Part shown: positions 34,656 to 43,377 of the stretch, one piece after another
How the letters are laid out: every line of letters starts with the position of its first letter
How positions within the stretch are numbered: position 1 is the stretch's first letter
Source of the DNA: Chloroflexota bacterium
GTDB lineage: Bacteria > Chloroflexota > Dehalococcoidia > Bin125
Direction of reading: 5' to 3'
DNA length: 64,000 nt
Assembly: GCA_026707145.1 (NCBI GenBank)
Contig: JAPOXK010000010.1
Location: 1-64,000 of the forward strand
The notes under the pieces: model-generated
The model's database searches: none
The model's input: the letters and a program-made list of their open reading frames with translations, nothing else
What the model was told of the DNA's origin: nothing
Position numbers and translations under genes: made by a program

Positions 34656-35621
34656 GTGCAAGAAGCAAACACCGCCACGCAAGAGGCTGTGGTCGCTCTG
34701 GAGCGAGCCTGCTTCCGCTACGCAGGCGGTTACGGTGTCCGAGACATCACCCTCGATCTCCCAGCCGGTGCCATCTTCGGGTTACTCGGTCCGAACGGAG
34801 CCGGGAAAAGCACCATCCTGAGCCTCGCCGCCGGCTCCCGCGCGCCCCAGGAGGGCGCCGTACGCGTTCTGGGTTCTTCCCTCGCCGAGAAAGGCAACGA
34901 TCGCCTGCGCGCTCGTGTGGGCGTGCTGTTTCAGGATACGAGTCTCGACCCGCTGATGTCGGTCCGCGAGACGCTGTGGCTGCATGGGCGTCTCTTCGGC
35001 TTGGCCGCTGGTGATCTGCACGCACGCATCGGCGAGCTGCTCGTTCTCATCGGGCTGAGCGACCGAAGTTCCGACGCCATCGGGGCGCTCTCCGGCGGCA
35101 TGCAGCGCCGGCTGGAGCTTGCACGGGCGATCCTGCATTGGCCCGATCTCCTCTTGCTCGACGAGCCGACGCTGGCCCTGGATCCGGATTCCAAGGTGGC
35201 CCTCTGGCAACTGCTGCAAAGCGTCAACGCACAAGGGACGGCGCTTCTCGTCGCAACGAACGATGTTGCCGAAGCGGAGCGCTACTGTCATACGGTCGCT
35301 TTTCTGGACGCCGGCCGCCTGGTTCGGAGCGGTACTCCGGCCGAACTCAAGCGCGGCCTGCGCCGTGATTCGGTTCGCGTGGAGTGGGCCGATCCTCCTG
35401 ATGCGATCGAGGGCACTCTGTCGGCCTGGGAGGGCGTCGGCTCCGTGACCCGCGCCGGTCCGCACCTCCACGCTACCGTCGACGATGCCTCCGTCTTTGT
35501 GCCACGGCTGTTCGCATTTGCTCAAGGCGGCATTCGCGCCGTCCAGATCCACGAATCGACCTTGGAGGACGCCTACTTTCAGGCCGTCCGTCACCCCTTC
35601 GCTCCAAACGGCCGTGAGTAG
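34656..35621 (+). CDS. ABC transporter ATP-binding protein (ABC-2 type exporter)
   Basis: About 320 residues. Walker A is GPNGAGKST, the signature is LSGGMQRRLELARA and Walker B is LLLLDEPTLALD. The switch position reads LLVATNDVAEAE, with Asn in place of the usual His (normally T-H-D), which would weaken hydrolysis. The C-terminal 90 residues resemble those of NatA/DrrA-type exporters. The start is uncertain: GTG 34656 is used here, GTG 34689 behind AGAGG is also possible, and the frame is open from 34479 through the operator repeat. The permease gene follows. Confidence 0.85.
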   Translation: MQEANTATQEAVVALERACFRYAGGYGVRDITLDLPAGAIFGLLGPNGAGKSTILSLAAGSRAPQEGAVRVLGSSLAEKGNDRLRARVGVLFQDTSLDPLMSVRETLWLHGRLFGLAAGDLHARIGELLVLIGLSDRSSDAIGALSGGMQRRLELARAILHWPDLLLLDEPTLALDPDSKVALWQLLQSVNAQGTALLVATNDVAEAERYCHTVAFLDAGRLVRSGTPAELKRGLRRDSVRVEWADPPDAIEGTLSAWEGVGSVTRAGPHLHATVDDASVFVPRLFAFAQGGIRAVQIHESTLEDAYFQAVRHPFAPNGRE

Positions 35622-35675
35622 CTCTGCGGCCTACGGCGGCGGTGCGCCTACCGTCCTGACCGCTACCCTCGCCTG

Positions 35676-36542
35676 GTGATGACGACGCGCGCGATCTCGG
35701 CCACTGCTGCCACGGCGGAGCATTCGCCTGTCCGGAGACGCTCAGGGCCGCTGGCCGGCGCCGTCATCGCTTGCTGGGCGCTGCTCTGTCGCGATCTGCG
35801 CGTCGTCCTGCGATCGCGCTCTCAGCTCTACTCTTCGCTGCTGCTTCCCTTAATGTTGCTCGCCGTTTTGGGGATCGGCATCTCCGATGGGTTGGAGCCT
35901 TCCTCCTCCGTCATTCGCGATGGCGACTACGTCTCGTACCTTGCTGCGGGCATGATCGCGCTCACGGCCCTTTTCTCATCCACGTTCTCCAGCGCGTCGT
36001 TCTACCGTGACCGCGATAGCGGTATGTTGCGCACGGTCCTTGCCTCTCCCCACAGTCCTCGCACGATCTTCCTGGGGAAAGCGCTCGCCGCCATCGTGAT
36101 CGGCTCGGTGCAGGCGCTCGTCCTCCTCGCGGTAGCCGTCGTGATCCCGGGGATCGATCTCGACTGGCAGTACGGCTGGTTGGGAGGCTTCGGCATGGTC
36201 ATTGCTGCCGTGCTGCTGCTGAACTTGCTGCTTTCCGGTTTCGCCCTCGTCGTCGCTACCCGCATCCGGACCATGCAGGGCTTCCATCTGGTCATGAACT
36301 TGGTGCTCTTTCCTCTCTTTTTTCTCTCCGGTGCTTTCTTTCCTCTCGGCGATCTTCCTGGGTGGCTCTATGTCATTGGGCTCGCCAATCCGCTTAGCTA
36401 CGCGGTGGACGCGCTCCAAGTAGCCGCTTATGCGGCCGACACGCGTGGCTTTATCGGCCCGGCTATCGACTTTGCGGTGCTCGGTGGTCTTGCCGTGGTC
36501 CTCTTTACGCTGGGACTCAAGCGCTCGCCGCAGGTCATCTGA
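35676..36542 (+). CDS. ABC-2 type transporter permease
   Basis: A 288-residue membrane protein with six predicted helices and the ABC2_membrane pattern: SQLYSSLLLPLMLLAVLGIG in the first helix, the SFYRDRDSGMLRTVLASPHSP coupling region, and FFLSGAFFPLGDLPGWL near the end. It is preceded by GTG-ATG, so either may start it. Together with the ATPase it forms an exporter of unknown substrate (drug, lipid or polysaccharide types are in this family). Confidence 0.9.
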   Translation: MMTTRAISATAATAEHSPVRRRSGPLAGAVIACWALLCRDLRVVLRSRSQLYSSLLLPLMLLAVLGIGISDGLEPSSSVIRDGDYVSYLAAGMIALTALFSSTFSSASFYRDRDSGMLRTVLASPHSPRTIFLGKALAAIVIGSVQALVLLAVAVVIPGIDLDWQYGWLGGFGMVIAAVLLLNLLLSGFALVVATRIRTMQGFHLVMNLVLFPLFFLSGAFFPLGDLPGWLYVIGLANPLSYAVDALQVAAYAADTRGFIGPAIDFAVLGGLAVVLFTLGLKRSPQVI

Positions 36543-36622
36543 TCCAGACGATCTCCGTCGAGAACGGGGTGCATGCGGGTCCTGCGCGGTCAAGAAGAGC
36601 CGGACGGCGTTCCTTGGGGCCG

Positions 36623-37564
36623 CTAGAGGGCAGCGTCCACTCCGGCCACGATGAATAGCACCGGAAGGTACGCGATCGAGGCAAAGAACACCGACATCGG
36701 CTGAACCCGCCCTCGCCACAAGAATCCCGCCATCCCTACGAAGCCCGCTCCAAGCGCCAGCGCCACTCCGAGGTAGAGCCAGCCCGCTCCGCTCAAGGGA
36801 AAAAGGAGAACCGACGCCGCCGTTAGTAGCAGGGCGTAGAGCAGAATCTGTCGTTTGGTCGTGGCCTCACCGCTGATTACCGGCAACATCGGCACTTGCG
36901 CGCGTGCGTAGTCGTCCTTGTAGCGCAGCGCCAAGGCCCAGAAGTGAGGCGGCGTCCAGAGGAAGATGATCAAGAAGAGGAGCAGCGGCGTAAGATCCAG
37001 ATCGTTTCGTACCGCAGCCCAGCCAACCAGCGGCGGTATCGACCCGGCGGCGCCGCCGATGACGATGTTCTGCGGTGTCCAGCGCTTCAGCCAGATCGTG
37101 TAGACGAGCACGTAAAACGCTACGGCCCCAAGAGCCAATCCCGCGCTCAGGAGGTTGACCGTGAGTGCCAGTTGCACGCCTCCCACCGCGGCCAACGTGC
37201 TGCCGAAGAGCAGCGCGTGCCTGGGCGTCACCCGTCCCTGCGGGATGGGGCGGTTGCGGGTGCGATGCATCAGAGCGTCGATATCGCGGTCGAACCATTG
37301 GTTGAGCGCGTTGGCTCCACCGGACGTCAGCACGCCGCCGAGGAGCACGAGCGCGACGAGATCGAGTCCTGGCCAGCCCTGCTCCGCCATAACCATCGCG
37401 GGCACCGTAGTGACTAACAGCAGCCAGATGATCCCCGGCTTGGCGAGCGTCGCGTAGGCACGCGCTATGAGCCACGCTTCGCGCGGCCAGGAGCGATTTT
37501 CGAGGGGGAAGGCCGTTGCGCGGCGTGCCGTTGGAGATGAGCGCAACGCTGGCTCGCTAGTCAC
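36623..37564 (-). CDS. ctaB: Protoheme IX farnesyltransferase (heme O synthase)
   Basis: A 313-residue UbiA-family enzyme with about nine membrane helices. The prenyl-diphosphate site is NQWFDRDIDALMHRTRNRP, and the second Asp-rich region is YKDDYARAQVPMLPV. It farnesylates heme B to heme O for the oxidase encoded upstream. The GTG at 37564 overlaps the end of ctaA by 8 bases and gives a normal-length protein. A longer frame from 37666 would add a non-family, Arg/Ser-rich N-terminus. Confidence 0.95.
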   Translation of the reverse strand: MTSEPALRSSPTARRATAFPLENRSWPREAWLIARAYATLAKPGIIWLLLVTTVPAMVMAEQGWPGLDLVALVLLGGVLTSGGANALNQWFDRDIDALMHRTRNRPIPQGRVTPRHALLFGSTLAAVGGVQLALTVNLLSAGLALGAVAFYVLVYTIWLKRWTPQNIVIGGAAGSIPPLVGWAAVRNDLDLTPLLLFLIIFLWTPPHFWALALRYKDDYARAQVPMLPVISGEATTKRQILLYALLLTAASVLLFPLSGAGWLYLGVALALGAGFVGMAGFLWRGRVQPMSVFFASIAYLPVLFIVAGVDAAL

Positions 37565-38543
37565 CCGAGTGGCTTCCTTCCGCCTTGACGCGCGAGCCGG
37601 CGCGGAGCGTGGGAAACGGCCGCTCCGAGCGGACATCCGGGACCCACCCGGCCCGGTACGCCCCAAGTGCTGTGAGCAGGATCACGACTATCCAGATCCA
37701 CGAAGCGAGGACGACGTGCGCGACGCGCCAGCCCTCGGCCAGCGTGGTCCAGATGTTCGCGGCTCCCACCATTATCTGTGCGATGTAGAGTGCCGCCGCC
37801 AACAGCGACAGGCTTAGGAGCGCCCCTTGCTGTCGGCGTCCGGCCCAGGCCGAGCTGACGAGTGCTACTACGAGCAGCGCCACGAAGGCGGCGAGGTAGC
37901 GGTGCGCGACCTGGATGCTGGCCGTCCGGCCGCCTGGCAGCACCGAGTCGTTGCAGAGCGGCCACCCCGAGCAGGCGAAACCTGCGTCGGTGCCGGATAC
38001 GTAGGCGCCCAGAAGGATCACGGACAGCAATCCGCCGGCGGTTGCCAGGGCCAGTCGGGTCGTGCGGGTCGTGTGCCTGGAGTTCGGCGGTCGGGGGCTG
38101 TCCCCTGTCCGTGCGAAGCTGGCGAGCAGGCCGAGCGTCAGCAACATCGCGATTAGCAAGGCCACTCCCAAGTGCGCCGTCACGATCTGCGCCGGCAGGT
38201 CTTCGGTCACGGTGAGCCCGCCGAGCACCACTTGAATCCCCAGCGCGATCAGCGCGGCGGTGATGGGCCAGAGTACCCAGGGCCGTTCGCGGTATCGCAC
38301 CCAGGTCGTGACGGCGAAGGCGAGGATGATCAGACCGACGACGCTCGCCACCAGCCGGTGGGTCCATTCGATCCAGACGTGGTAGTCGCCCGTGGGAATG
38401 ACGCGTCCATGGCAGAGGGGCCAGTCCGGGCACGCGAGCCCGGAGTCGGTTACGCGCACCGTCGCGCCAAGCGCGATCAGCGCCAACACGCCGAGAAGGG
38501 TTGCGATCCCTAGTCTCTGATAGCCGCTGATGTGTTTCCTCAT
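37557..38543 (-). CDS. ctaA: Heme A synthase
   Basis: A 328-residue membrane protein with eight helices in two homologous halves, each with paired histidines (EWTHRLVAS, TAHLGVALL and HRYLAAF). Both extracellular loops carry the cysteine pair (CPDWPLC and CSGWPLC). This is the Cys-containing form found in B. subtilis and actinobacteria. It oxidises heme O to heme A. It is co-transcribed with ctaG upstream and ctaB downstream. Confidence 0.95.
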   Translation of the reverse strand: MRKHISGYQRLGIATLLGVLALIALGATVRVTDSGLACPDWPLCHGRVIPTGDYHVWIEWTHRLVASVVGLIILAFAVTTWVRYRERPWVLWPITAALIALGIQVVLGGLTVTEDLPAQIVTAHLGVALLIAMLLTLGLLASFARTGDSPRPPNSRHTTRTTRLALATAGGLLSVILLGAYVSGTDAGFACSGWPLCNDSVLPGGRTASIQVAHRYLAAFVALLVVALVSSAWAGRRQQGALLSLSLLAAALYIAQIMVGAANIWTTLAEGWRVAHVVLASWIWIVVILLTALGAYRAGWVPDVRSERPFPTLRAGSRVKAEGSHSGD

Positions 38544-38603
38544 ACTCCGATTTCCCGCGCCGATTTAGGGTCGCGCCCTCTCCTCCGGCTGGTCAAGCTG
38601 GGA

Positions 38604-39581
38604 TCATGGTGCCCGGCGCTCCGTGAGTTCGCGGAGCATGTCCCCGCGGCGCCCGTTGAAGTGCTCGCGCTCTGCCCAGTAATACACCGTCACCAGGATG
38701 CCGAAGAAGAACATCATCGCTCCGGGAACCCACATCACGCCGGCGCCGATCCGTTGATCGATCAGGGCGCTCGGTCCCCAGTCCCGCGTGAGGTCCACGT
38801 ATCGGTCGTAGACGGGTTCGTCGATGCTCGTGAGGATGAGCGCCAGAGCGATGTTTTGCAAAAGCGCTGCGATCAGCAGCGCGATGCGGCCGACGTGGGC
38901 GGGCCGCAACCGTGTCGCGTCCACCGCGACCACGAGCCACCAGAAGAGTATCGCGCCGCCGAGGAAACTGCCGTGCTCGAATGCGTGCAACGTGGCGTTG
39001 TCGATCGCCGCTTCGTAGGCCGCGGGAAGATGCCAGACCCAGATCGACGCGATGAACAGCAGGAGGGCGACGGGAGGGTACGTTATCACGCGGGCGAAGC
39101 GGCTTTCGATGAGCGGGATCAGGTATTCGCGCCGCACGCGGTTGGACGAGGCCCGTAGCGCCAGCGTGACGGGGGCGCCCAACAGGAGCAGCGGCGCCAC
39201 GAGCATCACCATGATCATGTGTTGCACCATGTGAACCCAAAAGAGATCGTCGCCGTAGCTGTCGATCGGTGAGACGAGCGCCAGCAGTAACAGCAGCGCC
39301 CCCGTTCCGAACGCCGCGAGGTGCCAGCGGGGAAAGTGGAAACGTCGCGGATCCCGCCGGAGCCGCCAGTAGGCCCAGGCGTACAGTCCAACGAGGAGGG
39401 CCACGATGCTGAACCCGAACGGCTCCAGCGACCACTCCCCAAGCGCATCCGGGAACCGTCCGGACACGTCGGCCCCGCTGTGGGCGGCTGCCGTGCCCGT
39501 CGTTGTCAGCCAGGCAGCGCCAGTCAGCAGCCCCGCGACTGCCGCGAGCCCCAGACGCCTTAGTCGTTTGACGTCGCACAC
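38604..39581 (-). CDS. ctaG: Cytochrome c oxidase assembly factor, caa3-type CtaG
   Basis: A 325-residue membrane protein with a signal-like first helix and about seven further helices. The pattern FWVHMVQHMIMVMLVAPLLLLGAP and the VWHLPAAYEAA segment are typical of the caa3_CtaG family. This family differs from the copper chaperone Cox11/CtaG of proteobacteria despite the shared name. It assists assembly of caa3-type oxidases, here those encoded immediately upstream. Confidence 0.93.
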   Translation of the reverse strand: MCDVKRLRRLGLAAVAGLLTGAAWLTTTGTAAAHSGADVSGRFPDALGEWSLEPFGFSIVALLVGLYAWAYWRLRRDPRRFHFPRWHLAAFGTGALLLLLALVSPIDSYGDDLFWVHMVQHMIMVMLVAPLLLLGAPVTLALRASSNRVRREYLIPLIESRFARVITYPPVALLLFIASIWVWHLPAAYEAAIDNATLHAFEHGSFLGGAILFWWLVVAVDATRLRPAHVGRIALLIAALLQNIALALILTSIDEPVYDRYVDLTRDWGPSALIDQRIGAGVMWVPGAMMFFFGILVTVYYWAEREHFNGRRGDMLRELTERRAP

Positions 39582-39648
39582 GGCTCGATCCTAGCGGCGC
39601 CCAGCGAACCATCCGGCGCCGTGACCACGCACATGCCGTGCGGATGTC

Positions 39649-40260
39649 TTATGCCAAGAAGAGGAGGGAGAAAACCAAGATCCAGACGACATCCACGAAG
39701 TGCCAGTACATCGACGCCGCCTCCACGGCCGTGTTGCGTTCTGCGTCGAAGTGGCCCAGGTAGGTCCGCAACCAGAGCGTGAAGATGAAGATCAAGCCAC
39801 CGATCACGTGCGCCCCGTGGAACCCGGTGAGGATGTAGAAGGTTGCGCCGTAGGGTCCGTCGCCGATTCCAAAGTCGAGAGTTGCCCACTCCACCCCCGT
39901 GTTGATGATGAAAGCGATCCCAAGGAACAAAGTCAGGAACAGCCCCCAGCGGAGTTGCCTCCGCTTGCCTTGGCGGATCGCCATCGCGGCCCACTGCATG
40001 GGGATGCTGCTCAGGACGAGTAGGATGGTGAAGAACACGGGCCGGAAGTCCGCTCCCAACACGTGGCCGCCGTTGGTCGGCGCCCAGACCACCGCGTCTT
40101 CCCGCAGTGCCAGGTAGGCGGCGATCAACCCGGAGAAGAACATGAGCTCCGAGAAGATGAAGAAGACCATGCCCCACAGCCCGACGGTCATGGGTTCGTC
40201 CCCAACGAAGATCCGCCGGAGGAAGGGGGTCTGCGGCATCGGTCGCGTCTGAGTCGCCAT
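39649..40260 (-). CDS. ctaE: Cytochrome c oxidase subunit III
   Basis: A 203-residue membrane protein with five helices. MFFIFSELMFFSGLIAAY near the N-terminus and TGFHGAHVIGGL in the middle are strong family signatures. YWHFVDVVWILVF is the conserved end. It is a core, non-catalytic subunit that stabilises subunit I and its proton path. It starts 8 bases after subunit I. Confidence 0.96.
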   Translation of the reverse strand: MATQTRPMPQTPFLRRIFVGDEPMTVGLWGMVFFIFSELMFFSGLIAAYLALREDAVVWAPTNGGHVLGADFRPVFFTILLVLSSIPMQWAAMAIRQGKRRQLRWGLFLTLFLGIAFIINTGVEWATLDFGIGDGPYGATFYILTGFHGAHVIGGLIFIFTLWLRTYLGHFDAERNTAVEAASMYWHFVDVVWILVFSLLFLA

Positions 40261-40268
40261 AGCCGTCC

Positions 40269-41963
40269 TTAGCCGTCCTGTGCCGCGGCCGGCTGCGTAG
40301 CCGATGCGCTACCCGCGCCCGTTCCACTCTCCACCATCCGGTGATCGAACAGAGGCCGCTCGGACTTCACCGGGATCAGGCGGTCGAAGTTATGGGCTGG
40401 TGGCGGTGAGCTGGTCGCCCACTCCAGGGTGTTCGCCTCCCAGGGATCGTCGCCCGCCTCTTCGCCGTACTTCCACGAGTAGAGGATGTTGAAGAGGAAG
40501 GGAATCATGCCCGCAGCCACGACGAAAGCCCCGACTGTCGAGATCAGGTTCATCAGTTCCCAGCCACCGTAGGGCGCGTAGTCGTTGATCCGGCGCGGCA
40601 TCCCATCCAATCCCAGCATCAACTGGGGCCAGAACAGCATGTTGGCGCCGATGAAGGCGGACCAGAAGTGCAGCTTGCCCAGCCCTTCGTTCAAAAGCCG
40701 GCCGATCATCTTCGGGAACCAGAAGTACACCGCAGCCAGAATCCCAAAGGCCGCGCCGGTGGCGAGGACGTAGTGGAGGTGGCTCACCACGAAGTAGGTG
40801 TCATGGAGGTGGAAGTCGACCGGCACCGCGGCATGGAAGACTCCTGTGATCCCGCCGATCAGGAACAGCATGAGGAAGCCAATGGCGAAGAGCATCGCCG
40901 TTGGCAGGGTCACGGCTCCTCGGAACATCGTCGAGATCCAGTTGAAGAACTTCACGCCCGTTGGTACGGCGATGAGGAAGGTGGAGGCCATGAAGAACGG
41001 CAGGAAGACGCCACCGGTCGTGAACATATGGTGCGCCCAGACGATGAACCCCAATAATCCGATCCCCACGATCGCCAGCACCATGGAGCGGTAGCCGAAG
41101 AGGGGTTTGCGGCTGAAGACGGGGATGATCTCGGAGACAACTCCCATGGGCGGCAAGATCATGATGTAGACCGCTGGGTGCGAGTAGAACCAGAAGAGGT
41201 TCTGCCACAGCAGTACCTGTCCGCCTTGGCCCGTCGGGTCGAAGAAGGCGCCACCGGCACCGTTGCGGTCCACGAACAGCATGATCAGCGCCGAGGCCAG
41301 CACCGGCGTCGCGAGGAGGACCAGGAATGAGGTGACGAGCGTTGTCCACGTGAACAGCGGCAGCCGGAACATCGTCATTCCGGGTGCGCGCAGCTTGAAG
41401 ATCGTCGTGAGGAAGTTGATGGCGCCGGCGGTTGACGCGGCTCCCAGGATCACGACGCCGACAAGCCAGAGATCCGTCCCCGCTCCCAGCGGTTGCGCGT
41501 TCGCGCCCGTGTTGCTCGCCACGGGCGGGTACGAGGTCCAGCCAGCCGAGGCGCTGCCGCCGGAAAACGCGAAGGAGCTGACCATCATGATCCCGCCAAA
41601 GGCGAACATCCAGTAGGACAGCGCGTTCATCCGCGGGAACGCCATGTCGGGCGCGCCGATCTGCAGGGGCACGATGTAGTTCATGAAGCCCGCGGCGACG
41701 GGCAGGATGAAGAGGAACAGCATGATGCTGCCGTGCATCGTGAAGAGCTGGTTGTACGTTTCGTCGCCGATGATGGTCCCGGTCTGCGCCAATTCGGTGC
41801 GCATCACCAAGGAGAACGCCCCGCCCACGAGGGCGAACCCCAGCGCGGTGAAGATGTAGAGGAGCCCGATCTTTTTGTGATCCGTGGTGGACAGCCACTC
41901 GATGATCACATCGACGGCGCGCATCCCTGCGTAACCGGGGGCTGTTGGTGCGACCGTTGCCAT
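40269..41963 (-). CDS. ctaD: Cytochrome c oxidase subunit I
   Basis: A 564-residue catalytic subunit with 12 helices. Heme and CuB ligands are in FTMHGSIMLF, HPAVYIMILP, WAHHMFTTG and FVVSHLHYVL. The helix VI motif reads YSHPAVY rather than the GHPEVY of A1 oxidases. The D-channel Glu is therefore replaced by the Tyr-Ser pair that marks A2-type oxidases such as those of Thermus and Rhodothermus. The K-channel Lys is present in TGVKFFNW. It reduces O2 and pumps protons. It is 22 bases after subunit II. Confidence 0.97.
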   Translation of the reverse strand: MATVAPTAPGYAGMRAVDVIIEWLSTTDHKKIGLLYIFTALGFALVGGAFSLVMRTELAQTGTIIGDETYNQLFTMHGSIMLFLFILPVAAGFMNYIVPLQIGAPDMAFPRMNALSYWMFAFGGIMMVSSFAFSGGSASAGWTSYPPVASNTGANAQPLGAGTDLWLVGVVILGAASTAGAINFLTTIFKLRAPGMTMFRLPLFTWTTLVTSFLVLLATPVLASALIMLFVDRNGAGGAFFDPTGQGGQVLLWQNLFWFYSHPAVYIMILPPMGVVSEIIPVFSRKPLFGYRSMVLAIVGIGLLGFIVWAHHMFTTGGVFLPFFMASTFLIAVPTGVKFFNWISTMFRGAVTLPTAMLFAIGFLMLFLIGGITGVFHAAVPVDFHLHDTYFVVSHLHYVLATGAAFGILAAVYFWFPKMIGRLLNEGLGKLHFWSAFIGANMLFWPQLMLGLDGMPRRINDYAPYGGWELMNLISTVGAFVVAAGMIPFLFNILYSWKYGEEAGDDPWEANTLEWATSSPPPAHNFDRLIPVKSERPLFDHRMVESGTGAGSASATQPAAAQDG

Positions 41964-41985
41964 CGCTTCTCTTCTCTTCTTTCCG

Positions 41986-43338
41986 CTACTGGCTTGGCAG
42001 GGTTTGCAGCCAGGCGTAGGTGTCGGCTATGTCCTCGTCGGGTATCACGTCGGGAGGGAAGACCGGCATTTGATCGCGCGGGTTGCGGTACTGGTCGATC
42101 ACTTCCTCCAGCGCCAGCGCGGTCCCCGCGATCGTCAGTCCGATACCGCCCTCTCCCTGGTCGCCGTGGCAGACGTTGCAGCCGTTGGTAAAGAAGAGCT
42201 GCTGACCCCTCACGGGGTCGCCCACGGCCGCTGAGGCAGCTTCACCAGCGGGCTCTGCGCCTGGGGGAGGTTCCGGAAGCGGCTTCAGGCGTTCCAGCGC
42301 CTCCGCCAGTTGGGTATCGAACCACTCCGTGTACGCATCGAGCGGCAGGGCGTGGACCGTGAACAGCATGCGCGCGTGCTCGCGTCCGCAGAACTCCGCA
42401 CACTGTCCCTCGTAGTACACGCCCTCCGGCCCGACATCTTCTTCATTGAGGTCCACCCACATCGCATGCACCCGGCCCGGCACCAAGTCCAACTTGTAGA
42501 GGAACTCCGGCGTATAGAAGGAGTGAATCACGTCGACCGCCGCGAGATTGAAGCGCACCGTTTTGCCGATGGGTACGGTCACCACCGGAGTGGGAACGCC
42601 GTCTTCCTCTAAGCCGCCCAAGCGCTCCTCGGCCCGTGTCTCCGTGCCGTCGAACAGCAGCCAGATCTTCGATCCGCTGGGATGCTCCTCTGCGACCGTT
42701 CCATCGATCGCGCGGTCGACGACGATACCGTCCTCTTGTACTTCGACCAGGCGCACATGCTCCACGTCGATCCGGAGCGAAGTGGTGAACGGCGCCAGCT
42801 CCGCAAATGCTTCTGGGTTCGTGACGGCAAGAGTGCTCTGGGCCTCTCCCTCCGGCAGCACGGAGGCCGTTGCCGTATTCAACTCGGCCGAGTAGCGGAA
42901 GGCCCAAGTCCACTGCCGCCCCAGTACGTCGATCGTTTCGACGGGTTCTCCGGCGTCCGGCGACGATTCGACGTTCTCCAGAATGATGAACGAGTAGACG
43001 AAGAGGGCGATCACGATGACCGCCGGTGTGACCGTCCACACCACCTCGGCCATCATGTTGCCGTGTGTCTGCTTTGGTAGTGCGTCACCGCGCCGCCGGT
43101 AGCGGAAGATGATGTAGACGATCGCGATCTCGACCGCGACGAACACCACCGCTGCCACGATGAAGACGACCATGTAGAGCGTTCGGATCTCGTCGCCCTG
43201 CTCGGTGCGTGCCTGGGGCGGAAAGGCCTGGGCGCCGACCACCTCCAGCGTCGCCAGCATCGCCAGGAGTGCAGCGGCCACGGCGACGATCGTCAGCCGC
43301 AGCATCCGAGAACTCCAGAGGTCGTGCAGCGTCTCCAA
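41986..43338 (-). CDS. ctaC: Cytochrome c oxidase subunit II with fused cytochrome c
   Basis: A 450-residue protein with two membrane helices after a signal segment. The CuA site is complete: His in DVIHSFYTPE, then CAEFCGREHARM (Cys313, Cys317, His321, Met324). The C-terminus carries a class I cytochrome c with CNVCH near residue 390, which makes this a caa3-type subunit. Odd: about 100 residues separate WTWAFRY (near 149) from TVPIGKTVRFN (near 250), where most homologues have about 20. The insert is acidic and contains strand-like segments. Confidence 0.95.
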   Translation of the reverse strand: METLHDLWSSRMLRLTIVAVAAALLAMLATLEVVGAQAFPPQARTEQGDEIRTLYMVVFIVAAVVFVAVEIAIVYIIFRYRRRGDALPKQTHGNMMAEVVWTVTPAVIVIALFVYSFIILENVESSPDAGEPVETIDVLGRQWTWAFRYSAELNTATASVLPEGEAQSTLAVTNPEAFAELAPFTTSLRIDVEHVRLVEVQEDGIVVDRAIDGTVAEEHPSGSKIWLLFDGTETRAEERLGGLEEDGVPTPVVTVPIGKTVRFNLAAVDVIHSFYTPEFLYKLDLVPGRVHAMWVDLNEEDVGPEGVYYEGQCAEFCGREHARMLFTVHALPLDAYTEWFDTQLAEALERLKPLPEPPPGAEPAGEAASAAVGDPVRGQQLFFTNGCNVCHGDQGEGGIGLTIAGTALALEEVIDQYRNPRDQMPVFPPDVIPDEDIADTYAWLQTLPSQ

Positions 43339-43377
43339 TGCCGTTCCGTTTCTTGGTCCGCCGCGCCTACGTTCGCT

